Assembly (NCBI RefSeq): GCF_014207235.1
Contig: NZ_JACHDA010000001.1
Location: forward strand, 682,001-746,000
Direction: 5' to 3'
Origin: Sphingopyxis sp. JAI128
GTDB taxonomy: Bacteria; Pseudomonadota; Alphaproteobacteria; Sphingomonadales; Sphingomonadaceae
DNA length: 64,000 nucleotides
Shown one piece after another: positions 45,994 to 56,000 of the stretch (its first letter is position 1; the number at the start of each line of letters is the position of its first letter). The position numbers and the translations under genes were made by a program. Under the pieces are notes generated by a model. That model saw nothing but the letters and a program-made list of their open reading frames with translations, was not told the origin of the DNA and did no database searches.

Positions 45994-48659
45994 GACGCGC
46001 CGACCCAGATCGCCCCGATCCCCAGGCCCTTCTGCGACAGGCATCGCAGGAAGGCCTCGGCCGTCTCAAGATATTTCTGGGCGCCGCGCCGGGCGTGGGC
46101 AAGACCTATGACATGCTCTCCGACGGCGCAGCGCGGGCGCGCGACGGGGTCGATGTGGTGATCGGTGTTGTCGAGACCCACGGCCGGGCCGAGACCGAGG
46201 CGCTCGTTGGCGGGCACGAGGTGGTGCCGCGCCGCGCCGTGTCTTATGAAGGCCGTACACTCGGCGAAATGGATCTCGACGCGATCCTCGCGCGCGCGCC
46301 GCGCCTCGTGCTCGTCGACGAGCTTGCGCACACGAACGCGCCGGGCAGCCGCCACGCCAAGCGCTATCAGGATGTCGAGGAACTGCTCGCCGCCGGCATC
46401 GACGTCTATTCGACGCTCAACATCCAGCACATCGAAAGCCTGAACGACGTCGTTGCATCCTTCACGCGCGTTCGCGTTCGCGAAACGGTGCCAGATTCGA
46501 TCCTCGAACAGGCCGAGATCGAGGTCGTCGATATCCCCCCCGACGAGCTGATCGAGCGGCTGAAGGCCGGCAAGGTATACCTGCCGGAAGAAGCGACACG
46601 CGCGCTCTCGCACTTCTTTTCCAAATCGAACCTCTCGGCGCTGCGCGAACTCGCGCTGCGCCGCGCCGCGCAGGCGGTCGATACGCAGATGCTCGACCAT
46701 GTGCGCGCGCTCGGCGTCGGCGGGACCTGGGCGGGAGGCGAGCGGATTGTCGTCGCGATCAACGAACTTCCCGGCGCCGACGGGCTTGTGCGCGCCGCCA
46801 AGCGGAGCGCCGACGCGCTGCACGCGCCCTGGACAGCCCTGTACATCGAAACGCAGCGCGCCCAGTCCTTCGGCGAAGCCGAACACCGGCGGCTCGCCGC
46901 AACGATGAATCTCGCGACGCAGCTCGGCGGCAACGTCGCGACTGAGCCCGCGATCGCGATCGTCGACGGTATCAAGGCCTATTTGCAGGAAGCGCGGGCG
47001 ACGCAGCTCATCGTCGGCAAATCGCACCGGTCGCGCTTGTTCGAGCTGCGTCACGGTTCGGTCGTCGATCGTCTTGTCCGCGAAACGCCGGGGGTTGCGA
47101 TCCATGTCCTGCCGCTCGATGCCCCTCCTGCGCCGTCGACGCGCCTTCGTGCCCGCGGCGCATGGGGTTCGCGGCGCGGATATCTGTGGACCTCCGCGAT
47201 GGTCGGCGGCGTCACCGCAGCGGCGAGCGCCTTGTCCCACATCCTCGATCTCGGCAACGTCGCCCTGCTCTATCTGCTGCCGGTGATGGCCGCGGCAACG
47301 CTGTTCGGGCTGCGCACCGGCCTGTTCGCAGGGCTTGCTTCCAGCCTTGCCTATAATTTCTTCTTCCTGCCGCCCACCGGCACGCTGACGGTGAACAATC
47401 CCGAGAACATCGTCTCGATTTTCGTGCTGCTCGGCGTCGCGATCGTGACCAGCCAGCTCACCTCGCGCGTGCGGGCACAGGCCGACATGGCGGCGGCGAG
47501 CGCGCGGACAAACGCCGCGCTCGCCGGTTTCCTGCGCCGCCTGACTCCGATCGACGACCCGATCGCGTTGGCCCGGACGATTTGCGAGGATATCGCGCGT
47601 CTGTTCGACTTGCGCGCGGTCGTGCTGGTGCCGGGCGACACCGGACTGGTCGTCCAGGCGGCAAGCGGACCCCGGTTCCAGCTCGAAACGATGGAGATGG
47701 CGGCCGCACAATGGGCTTTCGACAACGACATGCCCACCGGAAAGGGATCTGGGACGCTCGCCGCCTCCGACTGGTACTTCCAGCCGGTGCGCGCCGGCGA
47801 AAAGGTTCAGGCCGTGCTCGGCCTGGCGAGCGACGATGGCGGGAATCCGCTGAGGCCCGACCAGTTTCCGCTCCTCACCAGCCTTGTCGATCAGGCGGCA
47901 CTGGCGCTCGAACGACTGCGGCTCGCAGAGGAAATGCGCGACGTCGAAGCCGTCCGCACCCGCGACCGGCTGCGCGCGGCCTTGCTGTCGTCGGTCAGCC
48001 ACGACCTCCGCACGCCGCTGACCGCGGTTATGGCGGCAGCGGCCGAACTGCACCACGGCGCGACGCCTGAACTCATCGGCACGATCGAGGGCGAGGCGGC
48101 GCGGCTGAACCGTTTCGTCGCCAATCTGCTCGACATGGCGCGCGTCGAGGCGGGCGCGCTCAACCTGAAGGTCGAAGCCATCGACCTTGCCGACGCCGTC
48201 GCGGCCGCCGCACACGACGCCCGTCGCGCGCTCGAAGGCCATGCGATCAATTTCGCCGTTCCGCCGGCCATGCCGCTGGTCAAGGTCGACCAGCAATTGC
48301 TGCATCATTGCCTGCTGAACCTGCTCGACAACGCGGGGCGCTATGCCGATCCGGAAACGCCGATCATCATCGAGGGGGCACACCGCTTCGGCCTGCTCAA
48401 ACTTTCGGTCATCGACGAAGGCCCGGGTTTGCCGCCGGGCCGCGAAGCCGAAGTGTTCGAAACCTTTCGCCGTTTCGAAGGGTCGGACCGCGTCGTCGGC
48501 GGCACCGGGCTGGGCCTGGCCATCGTGAAAGCCTTTTCGGAAGCGATGGGAATGACCGTCGAAGCCGCGAACCGCACCGACCGAAGCGGCGCGAAATTCA
48601 GCCTTTGTTTTCCCGCCGCACTCATCGTGCGCAACACGGCCGAGGGAGCCGAAATTTAG
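45990..48659 (+). CDS. kdpD: Osmosensitive K+ sensor histidine kinase
   Basis: 889 residues from a GTG overlapping kdpC. KdpD N-terminal domain with Walker A GAAPGVGKTY (31-40), a UspA-like domain (about 245-365), four membrane helices in a DUF4118 region (about 395-490), a GAF-like domain, then HisKA with His671 in SVSHDLRTPLTAV and an ATPase domain (DEGPGLPPG, GTGLGLAIVKAF). It senses potassium or turgor stress and phosphorylates KdpE. No domain is missing. Confidence 0.95.
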   Translation: MRRADPDRPDPQALLRQASQEGLGRLKIFLGAAPGVGKTYDMLSDGAARARDGVDVVIGVVETHGRAETEALVGGHEVVPRRAVSYEGRTLGEMDLDAILARAPRLVLVDELAHTNAPGSRHAKRYQDVEELLAAGIDVYSTLNIQHIESLNDVVASFTRVRVRETVPDSILEQAEIEVVDIPPDELIERLKAGKVYLPEEATRALSHFFSKSNLSALRELALRRAAQAVDTQMLDHVRALGVGGTWAGGERIVVAINELPGADGLVRAAKRSADALHAPWTALYIETQRAQSFGEAEHRRLAATMNLATQLGGNVATEPAIAIVDGIKAYLQEARATQLIVGKSHRSRLFELRHGSVVDRLVRETPGVAIHVLPLDAPPAPSTRLRARGAWGSRRGYLWTSAMVGGVTAAASALSHILDLGNVALLYLLPVMAAATLFGLRTGLFAGLASSLAYNFFFLPPTGTLTVNNPENIVSIFVLLGVAIVTSQLTSRVRAQADMAAASARTNAALAGFLRRLTPIDDPIALARTICEDIARLFDLRAVVLVPGDTGLVVQAASGPRFQLETMEMAAAQWAFDNDMPTGKGSGTLAASDWYFQPVRAGEKVQAVLGLASDDGGNPLRPDQFPLLTSLVDQAALALERLRLAEEMRDVEAVRTRDRLRAALLSSVSHDLRTPLTAVMAAAAELHHGATPELIGTIEGEAARLNRFVANLLDMARVEAGALNLKVEAIDLADAVAAAAHDARRALEGHAINFAVPPAMPLVKVDQQLLHHCLLNLLDNAGRYADPETPIIIEGAHRFGLLKLSVIDEGPGLPPGREAEVFETFRRFEGSDRVVGGTGLGLAIVKAFSEAMGMTVEAANRTDRSGAKFSLCFPAALIVRNTAEGAEI

Positions 48660-48670
48660 GAGGTCGCCCC

Positions 48671-49357
48671 ATGTCCGCCAAAATCCTGGTCGTCGATGAT
48701 GAACTTTCGATCCGGCGCTTGCTGCGCAACACGCTCGAACGCGCAGGCTATGAAGCGATCGAAGCGGTCGACGGGCGAAGCGCGCTCGCGCTGGCGGCGA
48801 TCGCAAAGCCCAATGCGGTGCTGCTCGACCTCGGCCTGCCCGACCGCGACGGGCTCGAACTCGTCCAGCTTTTGAAAAAGCAAGGCGACACCGTCATCCT
48901 CGTGGTGTCGGCACGCGATGCAACCGACCAGAAGGTCGCCGCGCTCGATCTCGGCGCCGACGATTATGTGACCAAGCCGTTCGACAGCGAGGAATTGCTG
49001 GCGCGTCTTCGCGTCGCACTTCGCCATCGCGGCCTGTCCGAAGCCCTACCGAAAATCTATCGACGGGGTGAACTCGAAGTCGACCTCGACCAACGCATCG
49101 CGCGCCGCGGCGATATCGAAACCCATTTGACGCGCAAGGAGCATGACGTGCTGGCGCTGCTCGCCGCCAACGTCGGCCGCGTCGTGACACACCAGCGCAT
49201 CCTTGCCGCAGCGTGGCACGGTAGCGAGGAGGCGCCGGTCGAATATCTGCGCATCGTCATCCGGAATTTGCGACAAAAGATCGAGGCACCGGGCGCGGTG
49301 GGCAGCGTCATCGCCAACGAACTCGGCGTCGGATACCGCCTGTTGGGCGAAGGTTGA
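48671..49357 (+). CDS. kdpE: KDP operon response regulator
   Basis: 228 residues. Receiver domain with acidic pair VVDDE (8-11), phosphoacceptor Asp53 in AVLLDLGLPD, and Lys in YVTKPFDS. OmpR-type winged-helix domain from about 128 (LTRKEHDVLALLAANVGRVV, then VEYLRIVIRNLRQKIE). Activates kdp transcription. AGGAGGT lies 8 bases before ATG 48671. Confidence 0.97.
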   Translation: MSAKILVVDDELSIRRLLRNTLERAGYEAIEAVDGRSALALAAIAKPNAVLLDLGLPDRDGLELVQLLKKQGDTVILVVSARDATDQKVAALDLGADDYVTKPFDSEELLARLRVALRHRGLSEALPKIYRRGELEVDLDQRIARRGDIETHLTRKEHDVLALLAANVGRVVTHQRILAAAWHGSEEAPVEYLRIVIRNLRQKIEAPGAVGSVIANELGVGYRLLGEG

Positions 49358-49469
49358 CCGCGCCGCCCGCGCGGCCGGACTATATGCCGCCCTTATGGCC
49401 TTCGCCGGATTCGATCTCGAAACCTTATGCCCGGGGCAATAGCTGGAATGCCACATCGAGGATTGTGGC

Positions 49470-49754
49470 ATGGACGACCGGCGACAGGAAAAGCGGACCG
49501 ACATCGGATTGCGGCTTTGCGGCATCCTATCCGGGTGGCTCTCTTTGCGGGCGGCCTGGAAACTCGCCGCGCTCCATCCATCGGAATCGCATGCCGATCC
49601 CGGCGCCAAGGCATTGCTGCTCGCCGCCGCGACCTTTCTGTGCGCCAGCGTGGCCGCGGTGCTGGTGACGCAGGGGCGGCATATCTTCGACCGGGTAGAC
49701 GTCGGCGAACGCTGGCGTTTGCGCCTTCCGCCCCATCGGCGCAATCCGCGCTAA
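49470..49754 (+). CDS. Small membrane protein, unknown
   Basis: 94 residues with two hydrophobic segments (about 14-33 and 47-66, ALLLAAATFLCASVAAVLVT) and a basic end (RLRLPPHRRNPR). GAGG lies about 9 bases before the ATG. No family recognised. It is convergent with the outer-membrane receptor gene and overlaps its end by 4 bases. It could be a real short membrane gene; confidence is limited. Confidence 0.45.
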   Translation: MDDRRQEKRTDIGLRLCGILSGWLSLRAAWKLAALHPSESHADPGAKALLLAAATFLCASVAAVLVTQGRHIFDRVDVGERWRLRLPPHRRNPR

Positions 49755-52078
49755 AAGCGCTTTCGCATCGATAGCCGGATCGTGCGGCCAAGCGGATCGG
49801 CATCGTAGCGCCGATACCCCGGCGGCACGCCGCCGTCACCCAGCGTAACGCGCCGATAGCCGTTGAGAAGATTCTGGATATCGAGCGAAATATTGAGGTC
49901 TTTCAGCCAAACCGGCTCTTCCTTACCCCGCAGCAGGCGCTCGGGCTCGACGAACAGCCGCAGGTTCAGCATCGTGAGGGCGCGGTGACGATATTCGATC
50001 CCGCCACCCGGCGCGGCAGGATCGCGAAGCCGAAAGGGGCTTTGCCAATTCCCGTCCAGCGTCGCCCCCATGCCCGGGCGGCCCGCAACGAACTGCAAGC
50101 TGACATTGTGCCGCGACTGCGCGGTACCGCCGCCCAGCCGGTCGATCGCCGGAAGGCCGATCGCGGTTACCAACTCGCTGCGCAGGCTCCATCCATGGTT
50201 GAGCGTGAAGGAATAGGTCCACATGCCAGCCGAAGCGATCGCGTTCGGGGCGTCGGCTTCGCTTCTGGCGCGCGGAACGATCGACACGGTCAGGCTGTTG
50301 TTCAGCCGCTCGTCGGTGTCGCGCACGATCTGGATCGGCCGGGCATCGACCCGGATGAGACGACCCGCCGTATCGCGAACGAATCGTTCGGGAAAGGCCG
50401 CCTCGACCGCCGGCGCGAACCCCGGGAAACCACCTGCGGCACCGGTCGACTGCTGCCTTCGGTATTCGACGGAGAGCGAGAGCAGCCGGGGATCGAACGG
50501 TCGGAGCGAGGCGCCCAGCGACCAGATGCGCCGCTGGCCCGATCCGAGATCGGGGTTTCCCCCGGTTACCCAAACCGGTTCGGCGATTTCCTGCCGTGCG
50601 TAATCGTAAACCCGACGCACCTCCTCGAAATGGGGCCCGGTCAACTGCTCGATGGACGGCGCAAGTTTGGCGAAGCTAACCGATCCGTTGATCCGGAGCG
50701 CGGCGATCGGGCTCCAGTTCGCGCCCAGCTCGAACCGCGAAAGCGAGGCTTCGGCTGTGCCGAAGGTCAAGCCGCCGGCGAGGTCGAGCGACAGGTCGCC
50801 GAGCAGGGAATGCGAGCCTTCGCTTCGGCTGGCGATCGGCACCGCGACCGACAGCCGCCCATCGAACCGGTCGCGCTCCGCCCGGCTGGTGCGATCATCA
50901 TCGACAGCATCGTCGTGGAAGCGGCTGCTGGTGCGGCTGCGGTTCATTCCGGCCGTCAGGGTCGCGTTCATCGACCCGGCGGGCAAGTCGGCGATCGATT
51001 TGTTGAACGTCAGCCGCGCGCTCAGGCTTTCGCTGCTCGACCGGGTGCGGCTGCTCTGAACGTCATCGGGAAACACATCGCCGGGCTGGTCGATGCGACC
51101 CTTTGCCCAGCCGCGCGCATAATTGGCATTCAGGATAGCGCGCCCGCCCGCGACGGGTCCGGAGAAGGTTGCCGACAGGCCAAGATTTTGCGAGCCCTGC
51201 TGACCGAACAGGACGAGCGCATCTCCCGGGCCGGGATCCCCGGCGGCGAGGCCGAGCCATTGCCGACTGCCGTTCGAAGCCGCGTTGACGCTCAACGAGC
51301 CGGTAAAGCGTCCGATGGGCCGCGTCAGCCCCATCGATACCGACAGCTGGCTCGTCGCAGGCAGCAGTGAGAGATAATCGTCGGGATCGACAAATTCGCC
51401 GGCTCGCACCGACGGTGGCGCACGCGAACTTTTAAACAGCGCACTCTCGCCCGAAAGCTGAACCTGTGCGTTCCAACGCGCCTTGCCGTCGATGACGAAA
51501 CGCCCAGCCGAACCATTGCCGCCAATCTGCCCGCCCGCGGTCGGCATTTTCACGCTTGCCTGCGTCTCCCAGGACACGAAATGCCTTTTGAGGACCAAGT
51601 TCACGACGCGCTGATTGCCCGAATAGCCATATCGTCCGGCGGCTTCGGGTCGGAGGATCGCCAGCCGCTGAAGCGCGGCAGGCGGAAAGCGGGCCAGGTC
51701 CTGGATCGAATCGACGCGCTCGCCATTGATCAGGATGATGGGTCGTTCGTCCGGACGCCCGGTCAGCGGAGCGATCCGGCGCACCAGCTCGCCGATCGAA
51801 TAGGCGCCATAGGCGTCGATCTGTAACTCGTCGAGTTCGAATTCGGATTCGACAAGCGCCTCGCCATATCGCGCGGTGACGACAATCTCCCGATCCTCGC
51901 CGACCGCGATGGCCTCGTCCTCCGAATGGGACGGCGAGAGGCTGTCGGCGGTCTGGTCCTGCGCCGCCGCAGGGACGGGCGGCCAAAGACAAAGACAAGC
52001 AAGTAAGACCACGAAATCCGGACGGCGGAGGCCGCATGCGGCGCGCGCATCGCAGCGGAGCGGCGGATATAGGATCAT
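49751..52078 (-). CDS. TonB-dependent receptor-like outer-membrane protein
   Basis: 775 residues. A signal peptide is probable within the first 40 residues (VVLLACLCLWPPVPAAAQ). TonB-box-like EIVVTARYGEALVES is followed by a short plug with IILINGERVDSIQDLARFP and RYGYSGNQRVVNLVLKRHF. A beta-barrel extends to the end, finishing RTIRLSMRKRF with a terminal Phe. The plug is compact and the barrel divergent, so the ligand is unknown. It has no STN signalling domain, and no copy of the ECF-type promoter element is seen upstream. Confidence 0.75.
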   Translation of the reverse strand: MILYPPLRCDARAACGLRRPDFVVLLACLCLWPPVPAAAQDQTADSLSPSHSEDEAIAVGEDREIVVTARYGEALVESEFELDELQIDAYGAYSIGELVRRIAPLTGRPDERPIILINGERVDSIQDLARFPPAALQRLAILRPEAAGRYGYSGNQRVVNLVLKRHFVSWETQASVKMPTAGGQIGGNGSAGRFVIDGKARWNAQVQLSGESALFKSSRAPPSVRAGEFVDPDDYLSLLPATSQLSVSMGLTRPIGRFTGSLSVNAASNGSRQWLGLAAGDPGPGDALVLFGQQGSQNLGLSATFSGPVAGGRAILNANYARGWAKGRIDQPGDVFPDDVQSSRTRSSSESLSARLTFNKSIADLPAGSMNATLTAGMNRSRTSSRFHDDAVDDDRTSRAERDRFDGRLSVAVPIASRSEGSHSLLGDLSLDLAGGLTFGTAEASLSRFELGANWSPIAALRINGSVSFAKLAPSIEQLTGPHFEEVRRVYDYARQEIAEPVWVTGGNPDLGSGQRRIWSLGASLRPFDPRLLSLSVEYRRQQSTGAAGGFPGFAPAVEAAFPERFVRDTAGRLIRVDARPIQIVRDTDERLNNSLTVSIVPRARSEADAPNAIASAGMWTYSFTLNHGWSLRSELVTAIGLPAIDRLGGGTAQSRHNVSLQFVAGRPGMGATLDGNWQSPFRLRDPAAPGGGIEYRHRALTMLNLRLFVEPERLLRGKEEPVWLKDLNISLDIQNLLNGYRRVTLGDGGVPPGYRRYDADPLGRTIRLSMRKRF

Positions 52079-52248
52079 GTCCGTGCGCCAGATGTCCGTT
52101 TCCCGCTTCGCAATCTATGGGTAGCCCCTCGCGGCCGGTCGATAGCAAATTTTGATCGCGCCAGAACGCCGGACCTTCCACCTCGGAAATTGGGAATGCG
52201 GCATGGAGGATGCAATGCCCGAACCGGCGAGGCAAGCCGCAAGCAGAT

Positions 52249-52276
52249 CGACCGGGCACGCTGGCGTGCCCGGTCG
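52249..52276 (-). terminator. Hairpin terminating the PraB-like gene
   Basis: CGACCGGGCACG and CGTGCCCGGTCG form a perfect 12-bp stem with a CTGG loop, 15 bases beyond the minus-strand stop. The T-tract is poor. Confidence 0.65.
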
Positions 52277-52291
52277 TCATGCAAACCGATC

Positions 52292-52762
52292 TTAGGAGAG
52301 ATTCATATTCGGAATCGAAATCACCGCCTCGTGGATCGTGCAGATGTCGCCGGCCGGATCGATTGGCGGCAGCGTCTTGTTGGTGATCGTCAGAACCTTG
52401 GTGCTGTTATTCCAGTCGCCGCGGACCGTTCCATAGCAGGGATCGTTGGCGATCGTGTTGGCGCCCATCGTGATGTCGACCTTGGTCGCATCGCCCGGCA
52501 CCGTCTTGGCCGACCAGGTGCCCTGCGGAACGACGAAGATGCAGCTGAAATCGCCCGGCGCGATGTCCGGCGACGAGATCGAAACAGTCGTGCTTGAGGT
52601 GACCGTTCCGTCGAACGTCACGTCGCACGTCACATTCAAGGACTGCTCCAGATTGGCATAGCCGTTGCTGCCGTTGGCGTTACCGCTGAACGATTGCGCC
52701 TGGGCGGCGAAGGGCATGGCGAGCGCTGCGACGGTTCCTATCAGGGCCGTAAATTTCTTCAT
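52292..52762 (-). CDS. Secreted PraB-like protein, likely ECF-regulon member
   Basis: 156 residues. Signal peptide (about 1-22, ending AQAQS). The mature part is beta-rich, with four cysteines (NVTCDVTF, DFSCIFVV, NDPCYGTV, GDICTIHE) that could form two disulfides. The order of these blocks and WNNSTKVLTITNKTLPP resemble the PraB family of secreted or surface proteins, first linked to alkane oxidation in pseudomonads; the assignment is from memory. A long near-palindrome around 52780-52791 (ATCAATATTGAT core) reaches into the AAGAGG ribosome site. Upstream lies the same promoter element as the nearby sigma/receptor genes. Confidence 0.65.
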   Translation of the reverse strand: MKKFTALIGTVAALAMPFAAQAQSFSGNANGSNGYANLEQSLNVTCDVTFDGTVTSSTTVSISSPDIAPGDFSCIFVVPQGTWSAKTVPGDATKVDITMGANTIANDPCYGTVRGDWNNSTKVLTITNKTLPPIDPAGDICTIHEAVISIPNMNLS

Positions 52763-52820
52763 GACACATCCTCTTCCATATCAATATTGATTTGGGAAGG
52801 CGGGATGCCTCCCAGTAAAC

Positions 52821-52850
52821 AAGACGCGGCAAATGCGAAAAGGGGGGGAT
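52821..52850 (-). promoter_or_regulatory. ECF-type promoter, copy 3 (PraB-like gene)
   Basis: On the minus strand: AT plus seven C (52850-52842), 14 bases, then GCGTCTT (52827-52821). The distance from AT to GCGTCT is 23 bases, identical to both promoters of the sigma/receptor pair. Predicted transcript start is about 50 bases before the ATG at 52762. Confidence 0.65.
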
Positions 52851-52946
52851 CGGAGGCGATTTTTTCTGTGCGTTTGCAACATCACGGCGCGGTCAATCGA
52901 TGGGATCGGATCGATGCGTCGAACCTCACCTCGCCGCATAGCCAGA

Positions 52947-52984
52947 CAAAACGGAGGCCGCCGTCCAACAAGGAGACGGCGGCC
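52947..52984 (-). terminator. Terminator of the STN receptor gene
   Basis: GGCCGCCGTC (52956-52965) and GACGGCGGCC (52975-52984) pair perfectly. Read on the minus strand the stem is followed by TCCGTTTTGTC. It sits 110 bases after the receptor stop at 53096. The 333-base gap 52763-53095 holds only this terminator and the promoter at 52821-52850. Confidence 0.75.
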
Positions 52985-53095
52985 CCAGGGGAGAGGTTCG
53001 TGAAGCTCGCGCTGTCCGTTTGCACCAAGAAACCGAAGCCCCTCCAATCCCGTTCGCGTCAAGCCGGCGCAGTGCCGTTCCTCCTTTAAGACGGC

Positions 53096-56000
53096 CTAGA
53101 ATTTCACCGTCGCGTTGAGGCCGACGATGCGCGGGTCGAGCGTGAAGACATTGGTGCTGAGCCCCGTGTCGTCGCTGTTGGTGAAGGTGCCCGTGATCGG
53201 CGCCTTGTCGAACAGGTTCTTGACATAAAGCTGGAGCGCGAAATCGCCGTCGCCGCGGGCGAGCGTGACTGCCAAATTGACATTGTCCCAGGCTTTCAGC
53301 CGGTCATATTCGGTGTTGAACACACGCGCGTAACTCTTGCCCTGACGATAATAATCGCCGCGGAAGGTCAGGACCCAGTCGCCCCCTTCGATAAAGGCGC
53401 TGTATTGGGCGCCAACGTTGAACGTATAATGGGGCGCGTTGGGCAGTTCGTTGCCGCCAAGGTCGGCAAAAAATCCTTTCCCGCCGTTCGGCGCATCGGT
53501 CAGCGGATTATAGGTGAAACCCAGCAGCCGATCGAACTGAAACGCCGGGCTGACGTTCGGAAGCTCCGGATTGAAGGTACCGTAACGCGCGGACCCGGCG
53601 CATAGCGCCGACAGCATCAGCAGCTTCAGATCTTCGTTCGCCCGATCATAGTTCAATATCTGTCCGACGAGGGCCGTAGGCGCGATGCAGTTCGAGGGGA
53701 CCTGAAGCCATGGCCGCAGCAGCATCCAGTCGGGATTGCCCTGGGTCCGATCCATCACGTCGATCGACTTCGCACCCTTGTCGATCCGCGTGTCGAGTAG
53801 GCCGAGCGTCGCATCGAGCCGGAAATTGCGCGAGGGCCGCCACGCCGTCTCGAGTTCCAGACCCCAGGTCTTGGCGCTGAAATTCTCGTTGAGCGAAATG
53901 CGGTCGACGATCTGCGAAATCTGATAATCCTGATAGGCGTTGAAGAAGGCCGCGGCGTTGAGCGTGAACCGCCCGCCGTCGAAGCTGTTCTTCGTACCGA
54001 TTTCGAACGCCGTCACATATTCGGGTTTGAAGGTTTCGGGGAGCGGCTGATACTGAATCACCGTCTGGTCGATATCGGCGCGCGGCGGATTGGCGCCCCC
54101 GCCCTTATAGCCGCGTGCAGCCGACGCATACACCAGCGTATCGTCGGTAAAGGACAGGTCCGGCTTCCAGTCGACGACCAGCCGGCCCGTCACCGTATTC
54201 CATTTCTGCCGGATATCGGGAAATTCACGGAATCCGCGGTTGATCGTGCCGCCACTTACCGAGCCGCCCTGCGTCGGATCATTTTCAGATGAGCCCAGCA
54301 GCAATTGGCTGGGAACCGGGGTCGCGATTTTTTCGTCGCGCGTATAGCGCAGCCCGAGCGTGAGTTTCAGATCCTCGGCGGCCTGCCAGTAGAGCTCGCC
54401 AAACACCGCTTGCGATTTGGTCCGAACCGGGTTCTTGCTGCGAAAATAATTATGGCCGTCCTCGGGACCTTCGCCGATCGGATTGGGATCGACATAAACG
54501 CATTCGCGGGCCGTCGGCGTCCCTTCCCCGCAATTGCGGGTAACCCGGCCGTTGTCCACGTTGCTGCCGTTGAAGTTATACTGCGCAATCAGCGAGAACA
54601 GATTGTTGTAGACGAAATAGTCATCCTGCGATTTGAAATCGAGATAATTGGCCCCGACGTTAAAATTGACAGGGCCGTCAGAGGATGATTGCAGCCGCAG
54701 TTCCTGGGTCCATTGCCGATTGCGCGACCGGCTGAGATCGGCGGAAATGATGCGGTCCGATGCGCCCAGCTGCGGATCGGTAAAAATGCCGCCCGGCGTC
54801 GGACCCGGCACCGTCATCGGCGCACCATTCGGTCTAACCAGCGCGGCCGAATCGTTGAACACCGGCGCCGAGACGAACCGATTATAATCCTGCGACGAAT
54901 AATAACGATCGCGGGAATAGGCACCTTGCGAAACGAGCGTCAGATCGTCGCCGATCCCTATTTCCATGTTGAGCTGGAACACGTCATTCTTGGCGCGAAA
55001 GACGGGATCGTAGCTGGTGGCAATCTCCCTCATGTCCCGCGACTGCACGACATCGCCATAAGGATCGAAATTGCGGTCGATCGGAAAGACGAGCGGACGG
55101 GGCGGCGGCGCGGTCGGATCCCGGCCTATGCCTATGTTGAATTGGGGAAACATGACATAGGCCAGCGCCTTGGCATTGGGCGCGCCAAAGGCCGCATCCT
55201 CGTATAGCGACGCCGACTGGCACCCTTGGCTGAAACGGCTTTGCAGAAATTCGGGTACCGCGATATCGCCGACCTGGGCCACGCCGGGATCGGTAGTACA
55301 AAGCTGCTTGCCGGTGCGCGATCGGTTGTCGTCCTCCTCGAAATGCTGCCAGATGGCGTTGATCTTGAACCGGTCGCTCGGCTCCCACTGGATCGACGCG
55401 CGCGTCGACCATAGGTCGCGGCCATTGACCCGCTGCTGGGTGAATGTGTTGTAATCGAAGCCTTCGCGCTTCGTCATCGCGCCTGCGACGCGGACGGCCA
55501 GCGTGTCGGTGATCGGCACGTTGAGCATCCCCGAGAGGCGCCGCGTCTCGAAACTGCCAACCTCACCCTTCAACTCGCCCCCGAAGTTGTCGTCGGGAAG
55601 CGCGGGGATGACGTTGACCACGCCTGCGGTCGCGTTGCGGCCATAGAGGGTACCCTGCGGTCCGCGCAGCACCTCGACGCGCTCGAGGTCGAAGAATTCG
55701 GCTTCGAACAGGCGATTGCGGATAAGGGGGGTGTTGTTGAAACTGACCGCCACGGCGGGGTCGTTCGAGGCAGAAATTGCCTTGGTCCCGATGCCGCGGA
55801 TGGTGAAGTCATAGCCGCTGAAATTGCTTTTCGAAAAATTGACATTGGGTACCGCGCGCACCAGTTCGGCGCCGCCTTCGATCTTGTGATCGTCCAGCGC
55901 CTTGGGCGTGAAGGCAGTGACGGCAATCGGCACGTCGTTGATTTTTTCCTCACGCTTCTGCGCCGTCACGACGATTTCATTGTTATCTTCAATTTCCGGC

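Noticed and set aside
45825..48806. A 993-codon open frame antisense to kdpD (and similar long frames antisense to rpsA at 31573-33060 and opposite the integrase at 3343-4665)
   Set aside because: These are shadow frames made by GC-rich codon bias. Their translations are low-complexity His/Arg/Asp-rich and the genes on the other strand are unmistakable.
52781..53062. A 93-codon minus-strand frame in the gap between the PraB-like and STN receptor genes
   Set aside because: It runs through the receptor's terminator and the ECF-type promoter and has no ribosome site or natural composition.
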